Assembly: GCA_015059845.1 (NCBI GenBank)
Contig: SUZR01000005.1
Location: forward strand, 1 to 64,000
Reading direction: 5' to 3'
DNA length: 64,000 nt
DNA from: Rikenellaceae bacterium
Lineage (GTDB): Bacteria; Bacteroidota; Bacteroidia; Bacteroidales; Rikenellaceae
The notes beneath the pieces were generated by a model, which saw nothing but the letters and a program-made list of their open reading frames with translations, made no database searches and was not told the DNA's origin. Within the stretch, counting starts at the first letter, position 1; the number at the start of each line of letters is the position of its first letter. Both the position numbers and the translations under genes were made by a program. Below are positions 54,433-60,798 of this stretch, piece after piece.

Positions 54433-54627
54433 CTAATACACTCTTTTAACACTCTTGGGCTCACCCCAGCCATTCAATCTATACACCTCACGCACCGCCT
54501 CCTCGTAAGAAAATACATCCTTGATAAACGATGCCATAGAGCCATTCTCTGATACCATAGTGTACTGCCAAATACCCCAACTATTTCTGTGTCTGCCAAA
54601 CTTGTATTGTCCTACCTGAGCTTTCAT
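54433..54627 (-). CDS. Hypothetical 64-residue protein
   Basis: A small protein with several aromatic residues (RNSWGIWQYTMVSENG) and a helical part (YEEAVREVYRLNGWG). Not recognised beyond similarity in style to small proteins of Bacteroides elements. The ATG at 54627 fits the -7 box at 54649-54656. It is the first gene of the three-gene minus-strand operon ending with the small resolvase. Confidence 0.6.
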   Translation of the reverse strand: MKAQVGQYKFGRHRNSWGIWQYTMVSENGSMASFIKDVFSYEEAVREVYRLNGWGEPKSVKRVY

Positions 54628-54648
54628 AATTATCTCTGTTTTGTTATA

Positions 54649-54656
54649 CAAATATA
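54649..54656 (-). promoter_or_regulatory. -7 box of the minus-strand accessory operon
   Basis: TATATTTG on the minus strand, 21 nt before the start at 54627. It is divergent from the cargo operon promoter. Confidence 0.7.
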
Positions 54657-54668
54657 GTGAATAAATTT

Positions 54669-54709
54669 AAGTTGTGCAACTTTTCTAATGATTATTTTTA
54701 ACTTGTGCA
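54669..54709. promoter_or_regulatory. Dyad and repeated TTGTGCA between divergent promoters
   Basis: AAGTTG-TG-CAACTT at 54669-54682 is an inverted repeat, and TTGTGCA occurs twice (54672-54678 and 54703-54709) with 31 bp between starts. The layout suits an operator for a regulator acting on both promoters. Confidence 0.35.
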
Positions 54710-54739
54710 TTAAAATTTTGGTTTGATATAGGTTTTTAT

Positions 54740-54747
54740 TATATTTG
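54740..54747 (+). promoter_or_regulatory. -7 box of the cargo operon
   Basis: TATATTTG with a TTTTG 19 nt upstream as the -33 element, 19 nt before the start at 54767. Confidence 0.75.
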
Positions 54748-54766
54748 TTAGTCACATTATATCACT

Positions 54767-55054
54767 ATGGAAGAGAATATCGATAAGAAAAAACAGGAAC
54801 GAGCTGTTGTCCATCTTTTTATGAAAGCAACGGGAGAGCATTTTTTTTATGGAAATTTGAAAGCTCTATTTGATAATCACGAAAAAGAGGAAAATGATGG
54901 CTCGTTGGGAATAGCATATAATTACATCAAGAATTTCAATCTTTCTGGAGGTAGATTCTACGAGAATGATATATGCATCATCCGCAAAGGAATAATCAAC
55001 ACCACGACAAAAAAGGAGTGGAAGAGAAATAATAAGAATCGAAATAACAAGTAA
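54767..55054 (+). CDS. Hypothetical 95-residue protein, first gene of cargo operon
   Basis: A small, basic protein with the segment AVVHLFMKATGEHFFYGNLKAL and a lysine/asparagine-rich tail. No known domain. It precedes the DUF1848 gene by 11 nt. The N-terminal style (a short conserved HLF...GEHFYFGSL pattern) is one I associate with small genes in Bacteroides mobile elements, possibly DNA-binding. Role unknown. Confidence 0.6.
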   Translation: MEENIDKKKQERAVVHLFMKATGEHFFYGNLKALFDNHEKEENDGSLGIAYNYIKNFNLSGGRFYENDICIIRKGIINTTTKKEWKRNNKNRNNK

Positions 55055-55065
55055 TTGTTGTTGAT

Positions 55066-56094
55066 ATGGCAAGTGATAAAATCCAAGTCACAAGAGAGAA
55101 TGGAGAGGTTGTAGATGCACAAGCTCCAATCATTGTGTCTGCAAGTCGCTCTACTGATATTCCTGCCTTTTATGCCGATTGGTTTCTGCATCGATTAAAG
55201 GTTGGTTATTCAGCTTGGACTAATCCTTTCAATGGGGTTAGGAGCTATGTCGCATACGACAAAACTCGTCTTATCGTATTTTGGTCAAAGAATCCTCGTC
55301 CATTGTTAAATAAAGGTGGATGTTTAGACTATCTTACAGAAAAAGGCATCAATTGCTATATTCAATATACACTTAATGATTATGTAACGGAAAAATTGGA
55401 GCGTGGCGTGCCTCCGTTGCAAGATAGAATTGACACATTCAAAAGATTAGTTGATAGACTTGGATTTGGTCGGGTTATATGGCGTTTTGACCCTATGATT
55501 CTAACAGATAGTATCACTACTGATGACCTTCTTGCTAAATCTCAATATATTGGTGACCAACTGAAGGGGTACACTGAGAAGATGGTTTTTAGTTATGCCG
55601 ATATTCGTACTTATCGCAAGGTACAATCTAATCTTGAAAAAAATGCTATCAAATTTAGGGAGTTTGAAGAAGCGGATATGCATTACATTGCCAAAAATCT
55701 TGCTGCTCTAAATTCAAATTGGGGATATACGCTTGCTACTTGTGGAGAGAGAATAGACCTTGAGCAATATGGCATTGAGCATAATAAATGTGTGGATGAT
55801 GACCTGATGATAAAGTACTTCTCGGAAGATGAGCGACTAATGGAGTTCTTGGGTGTTGAGGTTATCAGGGGTGACTTATTTAATCCTCAATCCACAATCA
55901 TCAAGCGCAAGAAAAATAAAGATAAAGGACAACGAGCCTTTTGTGGGTGCATTGTCAGTAAAGATATTGGAGAATATAACACCTGTCCACATCTGTGTGA
56001 ATACTGCTACGCTAACACAAGCAAGGAAACAGCATTGAAAAATTGGCAACGACACAAAGAGAACCCAAATGCAGAAACTATAATAGGTAAGTAA
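55066..56094 (+). CDS. DUF1848 family protein with cysteine cluster motif
   Basis: This 342-residue cytosolic protein starts with the family segment IIVSASRSTDIPAFYADWF. The C-terminal part has five cysteines, C293, C295, C307, C311 and C314, in the order CGC ... CPHLCEYCYA. The spacing suggests an iron-sulfur or zinc site like radical-SAM or SPL-type proteins; a canonical CxxxCxxC is not fully met. Its reaction is unknown. It ends 1 nt before the methyltransferase-Sel1 gene, and codon use is A/T-rich. Confidence 0.78.
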   Translation: MASDKIQVTRENGEVVDAQAPIIVSASRSTDIPAFYADWFLHRLKVGYSAWTNPFNGVRSYVAYDKTRLIVFWSKNPRPLLNKGGCLDYLTEKGINCYIQYTLNDYVTEKLERGVPPLQDRIDTFKRLVDRLGFGRVIWRFDPMILTDSITTDDLLAKSQYIGDQLKGYTEKMVFSYADIRTYRKVQSNLEKNAIKFREFEEADMHYIAKNLAALNSNWGYTLATCGERIDLEQYGIEHNKCVDDDLMIKYFSEDERLMEFLGVEVIRGDLFNPQSTIIKRKKNKDKGQRAFCGCIVSKDIGEYNTCPHLCEYCYANTSKETALKNWQRHKENPNAETIIGK

Positions 56095-56095
56095 T

Positions 56096-57922
56096 ATGGC
56101 AAAACTGATTGAAAAAGGAACCAACTACGCTTATACAATTGAGCGTATCAAGGATATTACCTTTACAAAACTGCGCTCAGTGGTTATCGATTTCACCCGC
56201 AGATTACCCGCAGACCTCAATAGCGAACTATATGAGGCAATTCAACACGGAGTTTGTCAATTACAAAGTGAGCCAGAGCTTAATATGTACATTCACGCAT
56301 TGGGTTTAATGCACGAAGCAAAGTTGCAACACGCCTTCGAGCATCTACCAAGCGAGTTTACAGACTACGAAGCAATTGAAATTATTGATTATGGATGTGG
56401 TCAAGCGATTGGAACAATATGCTATGCAGATTTCTTACGCAAGAATGGTTATGCACAAGAAGTGCGAAGAATCACACTTATTGAGCCATCTGAAATTGCC
56501 CTGAAACGAGCAGCTCTGCACGTATCGTGTTTCTTTCCTAATGCCGAGATTATTACTATCAACAAAGGGTTTGATGACTTGGTAGTGGATGATTTGTGCA
56601 TCGATGATGAGATGCCAATACTACACATCTTCTCTAATGTTATTGATTTAGCAGACGATTATTTCAACCTTGAAAAATTTGCTATGCTGATAAATGATTG
56701 TGCAAGAGGTGAAAACCATTACATTTGCATTGAACCGTATTTTGATTATGAGGAGCAGGATGAAAAACTAAGGCGATTCTCTACCCTTCTCGATGCTCAG
56801 CCTTATTATAGCGATGTATATCTCAAAGGCGCATTCGTAGAAGGTCGTGATTGGACTTGTTGCGTAGTGATAAGTAAAAGTTATATTGAACCTCTTGCAA
56901 AAAGCCTATTAGATGATAGAATAAACCATATTAAGAATTGTACAATTAAAGAAGTTTCATATACTGACAATGTAGTAAATATTACTCTAACGAATCCTAT
57001 TAAAGGTTATGTATCCACAGCGAATGGTGTGGCACATAGCATTGGAATTATGGAAACTATATCTATGCCATTATACTATATAGTCATTGCATTTAAGAAA
57101 GATGAAGATTGGGGTTGGTTAGGTAATACTATATTATCATCTCCTTTCATATTAAACAGAGTACTTAAAGGCGCTACTATTGATATTATTCAGCAATATA
57201 TTTTCAAAGATGAAGAATTTGTCAATCCTCTAAATGAAACACGTGTTTACAATCAAGATACTATTATAAACTCTCTTACTAAGGTAACACTTGCTAAGAG
57301 GGGTGAAGATGAAGCGGATAAAATTGCAGAGCTACTATTATTCGACTCTCCTATAGATGACATTGAATTGATAATAGAATTCGCAGATGATGCTAATAAA
57401 AAGAAACAATACAAAGATGCATTTGGATATTATAAGTTAGCAGCCGAACAAGGTTGTGCGTATGCTCAACTTCGTTTAGGTATATGCTATATAAATGGCC
57501 GTGGTGTAGAAAAAAATGATGCTAAAGCTTTACAATGGTATCTTGACGCAGCTAAACAAGGTGAAACTACTGCACAACTTTATCTTGGAGGGTGCTATTA
57601 CAAAGGTAAAGGTGTTAAGGAAGATTATTTTGAGGCAGTTAAATGGTGGAGAAAAGCTGCAGAATATGATGTTATAGAAGCCCAATTTAACCTCGGTGTT
57701 TGTTATGCAAATGGTCAAGGTGTTGAGCAGGACCAAACAGAAGCAGTAAAATGGTATCTTAAAGCAGCAGTACAAGGAGATACTGAAGCTCAATTTAATC
57801 TTGGAGTTTGTTATGCTAATGGCAAAGGTGTAGAACAAGATGATATTGAAGCTAAAAAATGGTTCCGTTTAGCTGCTAATGGTGGACATACTAAAGCAAA
57901 AGAAATGCTTGATGAGGTATAA
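56096..57922 (+). CDS. Methyltransferase-like protein with C-terminal Sel1 repeats
   Basis: This 608-residue protein has a class I SAM-binding fold (about 90-270: motif I IDYGCGQAIG with D98, G100 and G102; acidic E130 in LIEPSE), a middle region with no clear domain (280-420), and four to five Sel1 repeats (about 435-605; YKLAAEQGCAYAQLRLG, WYLDAAKQGETTAQLYLG and so on). Sel1 solenoids bind proteins. It may modify or scaffold a partner, perhaps DUF1848, which is 1 nt upstream. No homologue of known function is recognised. Confidence 0.75.
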   Translation: MAKLIEKGTNYAYTIERIKDITFTKLRSVVIDFTRRLPADLNSELYEAIQHGVCQLQSEPELNMYIHALGLMHEAKLQHAFEHLPSEFTDYEAIEIIDYGCGQAIGTICYADFLRKNGYAQEVRRITLIEPSEIALKRAALHVSCFFPNAEIITINKGFDDLVVDDLCIDDEMPILHIFSNVIDLADDYFNLEKFAMLINDCARGENHYICIEPYFDYEEQDEKLRRFSTLLDAQPYYSDVYLKGAFVEGRDWTCCVVISKSYIEPLAKSLLDDRINHIKNCTIKEVSYTDNVVNITLTNPIKGYVSTANGVAHSIGIMETISMPLYYIVIAFKKDEDWGWLGNTILSSPFILNRVLKGATIDIIQQYIFKDEEFVNPLNETRVYNQDTIINSLTKVTLAKRGEDEADKIAELLLFDSPIDDIELIIEFADDANKKKQYKDAFGYYKLAAEQGCAYAQLRLGICYINGRGVEKNDAKALQWYLDAAKQGETTAQLYLGGCYYKGKGVKEDYFEAVKWWRKAAEYDVIEAQFNLGVCYANGQGVEQDQTEAVKWYLKAAVQGDTEAQFNLGVCYANGKGVEQDDIEAKKWFRLAANGGHTKAKEMLDEV

Positions 57923-57998
57923 TAGGGCACAAGCAGTAAGATATGTGTAAATATAAGATTATCAGGACTGTGCGCTTGCAAAATTCATACAGAATCCG

Positions 57999-58006
57999 TA
58001 TCTTTG
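57999..58006 (+). promoter_or_regulatory. -7 box of the 93-residue gene
   Basis: TATCTTTG with a TTG about 20 nt upstream as the -33 element. Confidence 0.65.
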
Positions 58007-58057
58007 TCTTCAAATAATCAATAATATTTTTATGAAAAAACATAAAAATTTATTGCA

Positions 58058-58339
58058 ATGGTAGAAGCTACCAAAGCAATACGCATCATCGGGCGATATG
58101 ACGGTGAAAAAACAATAGACGATATGTCTATTGATATGAAAAATCTTGAATGTAGGGCTAAATTTACTATTGACACATTAAGCCTTTATCTTGTAAGAGT
58201 TATGGAGATACTCAAAAAGAATTTGAATGCTGTTTATATTAGTTTGCCAAGTGTTGCCTACATTAGGTTCGGGGCAGAAACTCGTATTGTTGAAGAGGTA
58301 AAAGTTTATTATTATTTCAAAAAATGGGATGAATTATAA
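58058..58339 (+). CDS. Hypothetical 93-residue protein
   Basis: A small protein with alternating charged and hydrophobic stretches (IRIIGRYDGEKTIDDM, KNLNAVYISLPSVAYIRFG) and a short aromatic C-terminus (KVYYYFKKW). Not recognised. It has its own -7 box and its own terminator, so it is an independent unit inside the element. Confidence 0.6.
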   Translation: MVEATKAIRIIGRYDGEKTIDDMSIDMKNLECRAKFTIDTLSLYLVRVMEILKKNLNAVYISLPSVAYIRFGAETRIVEEVKVYYYFKKWDEL

Positions 58340-58351
58340 AGCCCAATACTT

Positions 58352-58386
58352 AATGCCCCGTCTATGCAAGGCGGGGCATTTTTTTG
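58352..58386 (+). terminator. Terminator of the 93-residue gene
   Basis: AATGCCCCG pairs with CGGGGCATT around an 11-nt loop, followed by TTTTTTG. Confidence 0.85.
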
Positions 58387-58420
58387 TAATCTCGTTATAA
58401 TCTATGATAGCTATAATGAG

Positions 58421-59278
58421 TTATATGGAAGATTTTGTATGTTTAACAATTTCCCATTTGCCGTTATCGACCTTCAGCAGATATTTATCCTCATTCATTG
58501 TAATATCTGCGGCGATGATATGAAAATCCGATGGCTCGTCTGGTGCAAGTTCCGAAAGGCGTTGTCTTAATTTTTCATCAAAGTCATTCGGAATAATGAT
58601 TTGTTGTTTGGTTGAGGTAGCAATCTTTTGAAAATACATTGAGCACGAGAAAAAAGCTCCACTATGCGTATAGAAGGTGATAATCTTATTTTGACTATCA
58701 AACTTCATCATATTATCAACATCGTTAAATGGCCGATACTTTTTTGCCTCTAACCCAGAATCCGTAATTTCAAAAACCTCGTAATTATTCCCCTGTTGTC
58801 CTTGATAGTAGTCGTTAATTAGCAACTCTTTCTCTCCGTCAAAATCTACATCGTAGAATTGAAAAGGAAGGTAATAATCAATTGGTGACTCTTCAAATGA
58901 ATTTGGCTTGGTGGCATATTCAATATGGTAAACCTCCCCATCCTTATAACAATCAAAATTTTCAGCGGATGTTATCAAATCTGTATGATAGCTACTGAAT
59001 TTTTCTCTATTGATATATTGGAATTCTTTACCCGTAGAAATGTCTCGGAAATTTATAGTAATATGTCCCGTTTCACAATCCTTTACCTCAAATGGTTGCC
59101 AATCTGCTGTTACCTCATAACCATTGATAGGTTTATCATATACCAACTTTACGCATACTTGGTTTTGTTTCGTAGGTTGCTCGTTGGCATTTATTTGTTT
59201 CTTTTCAGCGTTAAATATGGCGTAGATTATGCCTAATGAAACAAATATAGCTATCAGTAATACGATTCTTGATTTCAT
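58421..59278 (-). CDS. Membrane-anchored protein with calcium-loop-like motif
   Basis: This 285-residue protein has one N-terminal hydrophobic helix (residues 5-22) with no lipobox cysteine, so it is either anchored by an uncleaved signal or secreted. The rest is beta-rich, with a segment FYDVDFDGEKELLIND that resembles FG-GAP or XAC2610-type repeats. No enzyme motif. It sits on the minus strand of the element, with a -7 box at 59306-59313. Possibly an immunity or surface protein; that is a guess. Confidence 0.6.
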   Translation of the reverse strand: MKSRIVLLIAIFVSLGIIYAIFNAEKKQINANEQPTKQNQVCVKLVYDKPINGYEVTADWQPFEVKDCETGHITINFRDISTGKEFQYINREKFSSYHTDLITSAENFDCYKDGEVYHIEYATKPNSFEESPIDYYLPFQFYDVDFDGEKELLINDYYQGQQGNNYEVFEITDSGLEAKKYRPFNDVDNMMKFDSQNKIITFYTHSGAFFSCSMYFQKIATSTKQQIIIPNDFDEKLRQRLSELAPDEPSDFHIIAADITMNEDKYLLKVDNGKWEIVKHTKSSI

Positions 59279-59305
59279 ACGCTATTATAGTTTGATTATT
59301 CCATA

Positions 59306-59313
59306 CAAAGTTA
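59306..59313 (-). promoter_or_regulatory. -7 box of the 285-residue gene
   Basis: TAACTTTG on the minus strand, 27 nt before the start codon. Confidence 0.6.
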
Positions 59314-59438
59314 ATCATTTATTAGATATGCACTCCTGAGATTTCAAATAATTCTTTGAATAATCCGAATACAGAAAACGGCAGTCGCAATTAAGTGGCT
59401 GCCGATTTTTCTGAATACACCGACAACTTGAATACACC

Positions 59439-60410
59439 CTAAATAAAAATTCCAAACAAGATTAGTACCTCCAAAAGTAGGTTGCGGAGTTGTTGTTTGA
59501 GTGATGGGGCGAGGTTTTGGGATAGTTTAGCAGCCAATGCCCGATAGGGTTTCATCACTTGCGATATATGTGTGCCTTTGGAATAGTAGTTTCGCAATAA
59601 CGCCTCCACCTTCGCCAAATCACCGCCACAGTGCTCCAAAATCAATCGGTTTTTCAGGTCGGCAAGATTGGTGCAAGCAGTGTCGCCATCACTTTCCTCG
59701 ATGGCATTATCAAGTAAATCCCAAATAGGTGTAGCGGTTGAGTTAAGTACCGCCCCGATAGAAGTGTCGTAAATATTGAGCGACTTGCGGATTTGCTCCT
59801 TTGAGTTGAGGTTGAGTTCAAATCTTATCTTACCATCGAAATAGTCTAATAGCAATTGTGGATTATCCAATGTTGATAAGAACCCACGATTGCCCGCCTT
59901 CTGAATCTCTTTCGCCTTATCATATATAGTCAATCTGCGCTTGTAGCCTTTTGTCTGAACATTCTTTTCAATCACAAAGTTGTCGCCAATCGTACGGGCA
60001 AGATACTTATTGAAATTAGCAACATTAGCACGGAGCGATTTTGTTAATGCCTTGCAATCGGGGTAATCAACATCCAAACAAACATCTGCCTTGACTATCT
60101 CCCCATCTGCCAATATCCCGTCAATGTTGAGGTCGCATAAACCCAAATCATTGATATTGGATAGACAAGTATGAATATTGTTTACGTGGATTAAATCTTT
60201 ATAATCATCTTTTAATATCTTACCCGTAAACTCTAAAATGAGTTCTTGTTCACGATAATCTGCCTCGATATATAGATAGTAAGGGGACATCATTGTATAT
60301 CGTTGCTCAACGATACATCCATCTTTTACTTTATTTTCAGATACATCTTCATTTAATGATTTTATATTTTCTATTGAACTAACAATTTTAATCTTATCGA
60401 ATTTTATCAC
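59439..60410 (-). CDS. Phage/plasmid replication protein, gene II/X-like
   Basis: This 323-residue protein resembles the replication initiators of filamentous phages and related plasmids (gene II/X, CRI family). The pattern includes an N-terminal beta-rich domain, KADVCLDVDYPD, and the conserved YKRRLTIYDKAKEI stretch, with a helical C-terminus. Such proteins nick DNA and start rolling-circle replication. The catalytic tyrosine is not confidently placed. It lies at the far end of the element, next to attR. Confidence 0.5.
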   Translation of the reverse strand: MIKFDKIKIVSSIENIKSLNEDVSENKVKDGCIVEQRYTMMSPYYLYIEADYREQELILEFTGKILKDDYKDLIHVNNIHTCLSNINDLGLCDLNIDGILADGEIVKADVCLDVDYPDCKALTKSLRANVANFNKYLARTIGDNFVIEKNVQTKGYKRRLTIYDKAKEIQKAGNRGFLSTLDNPQLLLDYFDGKIRFELNLNSKEQIRKSLNIYDTSIGAVLNSTATPIWDLLDNAIEESDGDTACTNLADLKNRLILEHCGGDLAKVEALLRNYYSKGTHISQVMKPYRALAAKLSQNLAPSLKQQLRNLLLEVLILFGIFI

Positions 60411-60533
60411 TATGCTTCATATTTTTTCTCTTTATTATTTCCATATAAATCTCCTTAAAAAAACGAAAACTTAACCTTGACAAGTGGTTATAACGCCTTG
60501 TTTTATATAAAATCGTGTGAAGGGATGATATTG
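60411..60533. other. Intergenic stretch upstream of the replication gene
   Basis: About 120 bp of A/T-rich sequence. It may hold the promoter and possibly the origin for the gene II/X-like protein, but no clear -7 box or stem-loop nick site is identified. Confidence 0.3.
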
Positions 60534-60659
60534 TCAAGACATTTCATCGACTTTTTCAATCCACGGCATATTATTGGGGTCTGGGAGAATATCCCTCAAA
60601 GACCAAAGACGACCCAAATCCCGAAGAAACTCGTTCGAAAATAGAATATCATAGGGTAC
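60534..60659 (-). other. Displaced in-frame alternative C-terminal tail of the serine recombinase
   Basis: Read on the minus strand from the GGGTAC core, this sequence continues the recombinase frame for 39 codons (beginning YDILFSNEFL, ending IEKVDEMS) to a TGA at 60534-60536. It has no stop and no start of its own, and looks like coding sequence. In the excised circle it would join the recombinase gene at 51195 to make a 555-residue protein in place of the 525-residue integrated form. Confidence 0.7.
60654..60659. other. Attachment core at the far end (attR)
   Basis: GGGTAC, identical to 51189-51194, followed by host sequence (CAAACGG...) that would directly follow tRNA-Leu in an empty site. 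Confidence 0.7.
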
Positions 60660-60661
60660 CA

Positions 60662-60696
60662 AACGGAGAGAGTTGAAAAACTTTCTCCGTTTTTTA
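60662..60696 (+). terminator. Displaced native tRNA terminator
   Basis: AACGGAGAGAGTT pairs with AACTTTCTCCGTT around a GAAA loop, then a T-run. It matches the element copy at 51198-51233 in loop and inner stem. Confidence 0.8.
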
Positions 60697-60761
60697 TTTC
60701 TCTCTCACGACAATCCCGACATTAAGTGGAGCGAAAAATTGCAATTCTTCAATAAAATATC

Positions 60762-60769
60762 TATTTTCG
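60762..60769 (+). promoter_or_regulatory. -7-like box of the S9 peptidase gene
   Basis: TATTTTCG matches TAnnTTTG except one base, with a TTG 20 nt upstream. It lies 30 nt before the start. Confidence 0.4.
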
Positions 60770-60798
60770 CCTTCAGAAACAAGTAACTCAAACATAAT

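Larger units (their letters stand above)
51195..60659. mobile_element. Integrated element in tRNA-Leu (about 9.5 kb)
   Basis: It is bounded by GGGTAC at the tRNA-Leu 3' end and at 60654-60659. It contains a large serine recombinase, a small resolvase, small accessory genes, a cargo operon, an envelope-anchored protein and a gene II/X-like replication protein. It is visibly richer in A/T and uses more AT-ending codons than the host genes on both sides. No conjugation, relaxase, capsid or packaging gene is seen, so it is a satellite-like, replicative or mobilisable element rather than a complete phage or ICE. Confidence 0.85.

Noticed and set aside
58421..59278. Lipoprotein
   Set aside because: The N-terminal hydrophobic helix is not followed by a lipobox cysteine.
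51195..60659. Integrative conjugative element or intact prophage
   Set aside because: No relaxase, type IV secretion, capsid, terminase or packaging genes within the boundaries.
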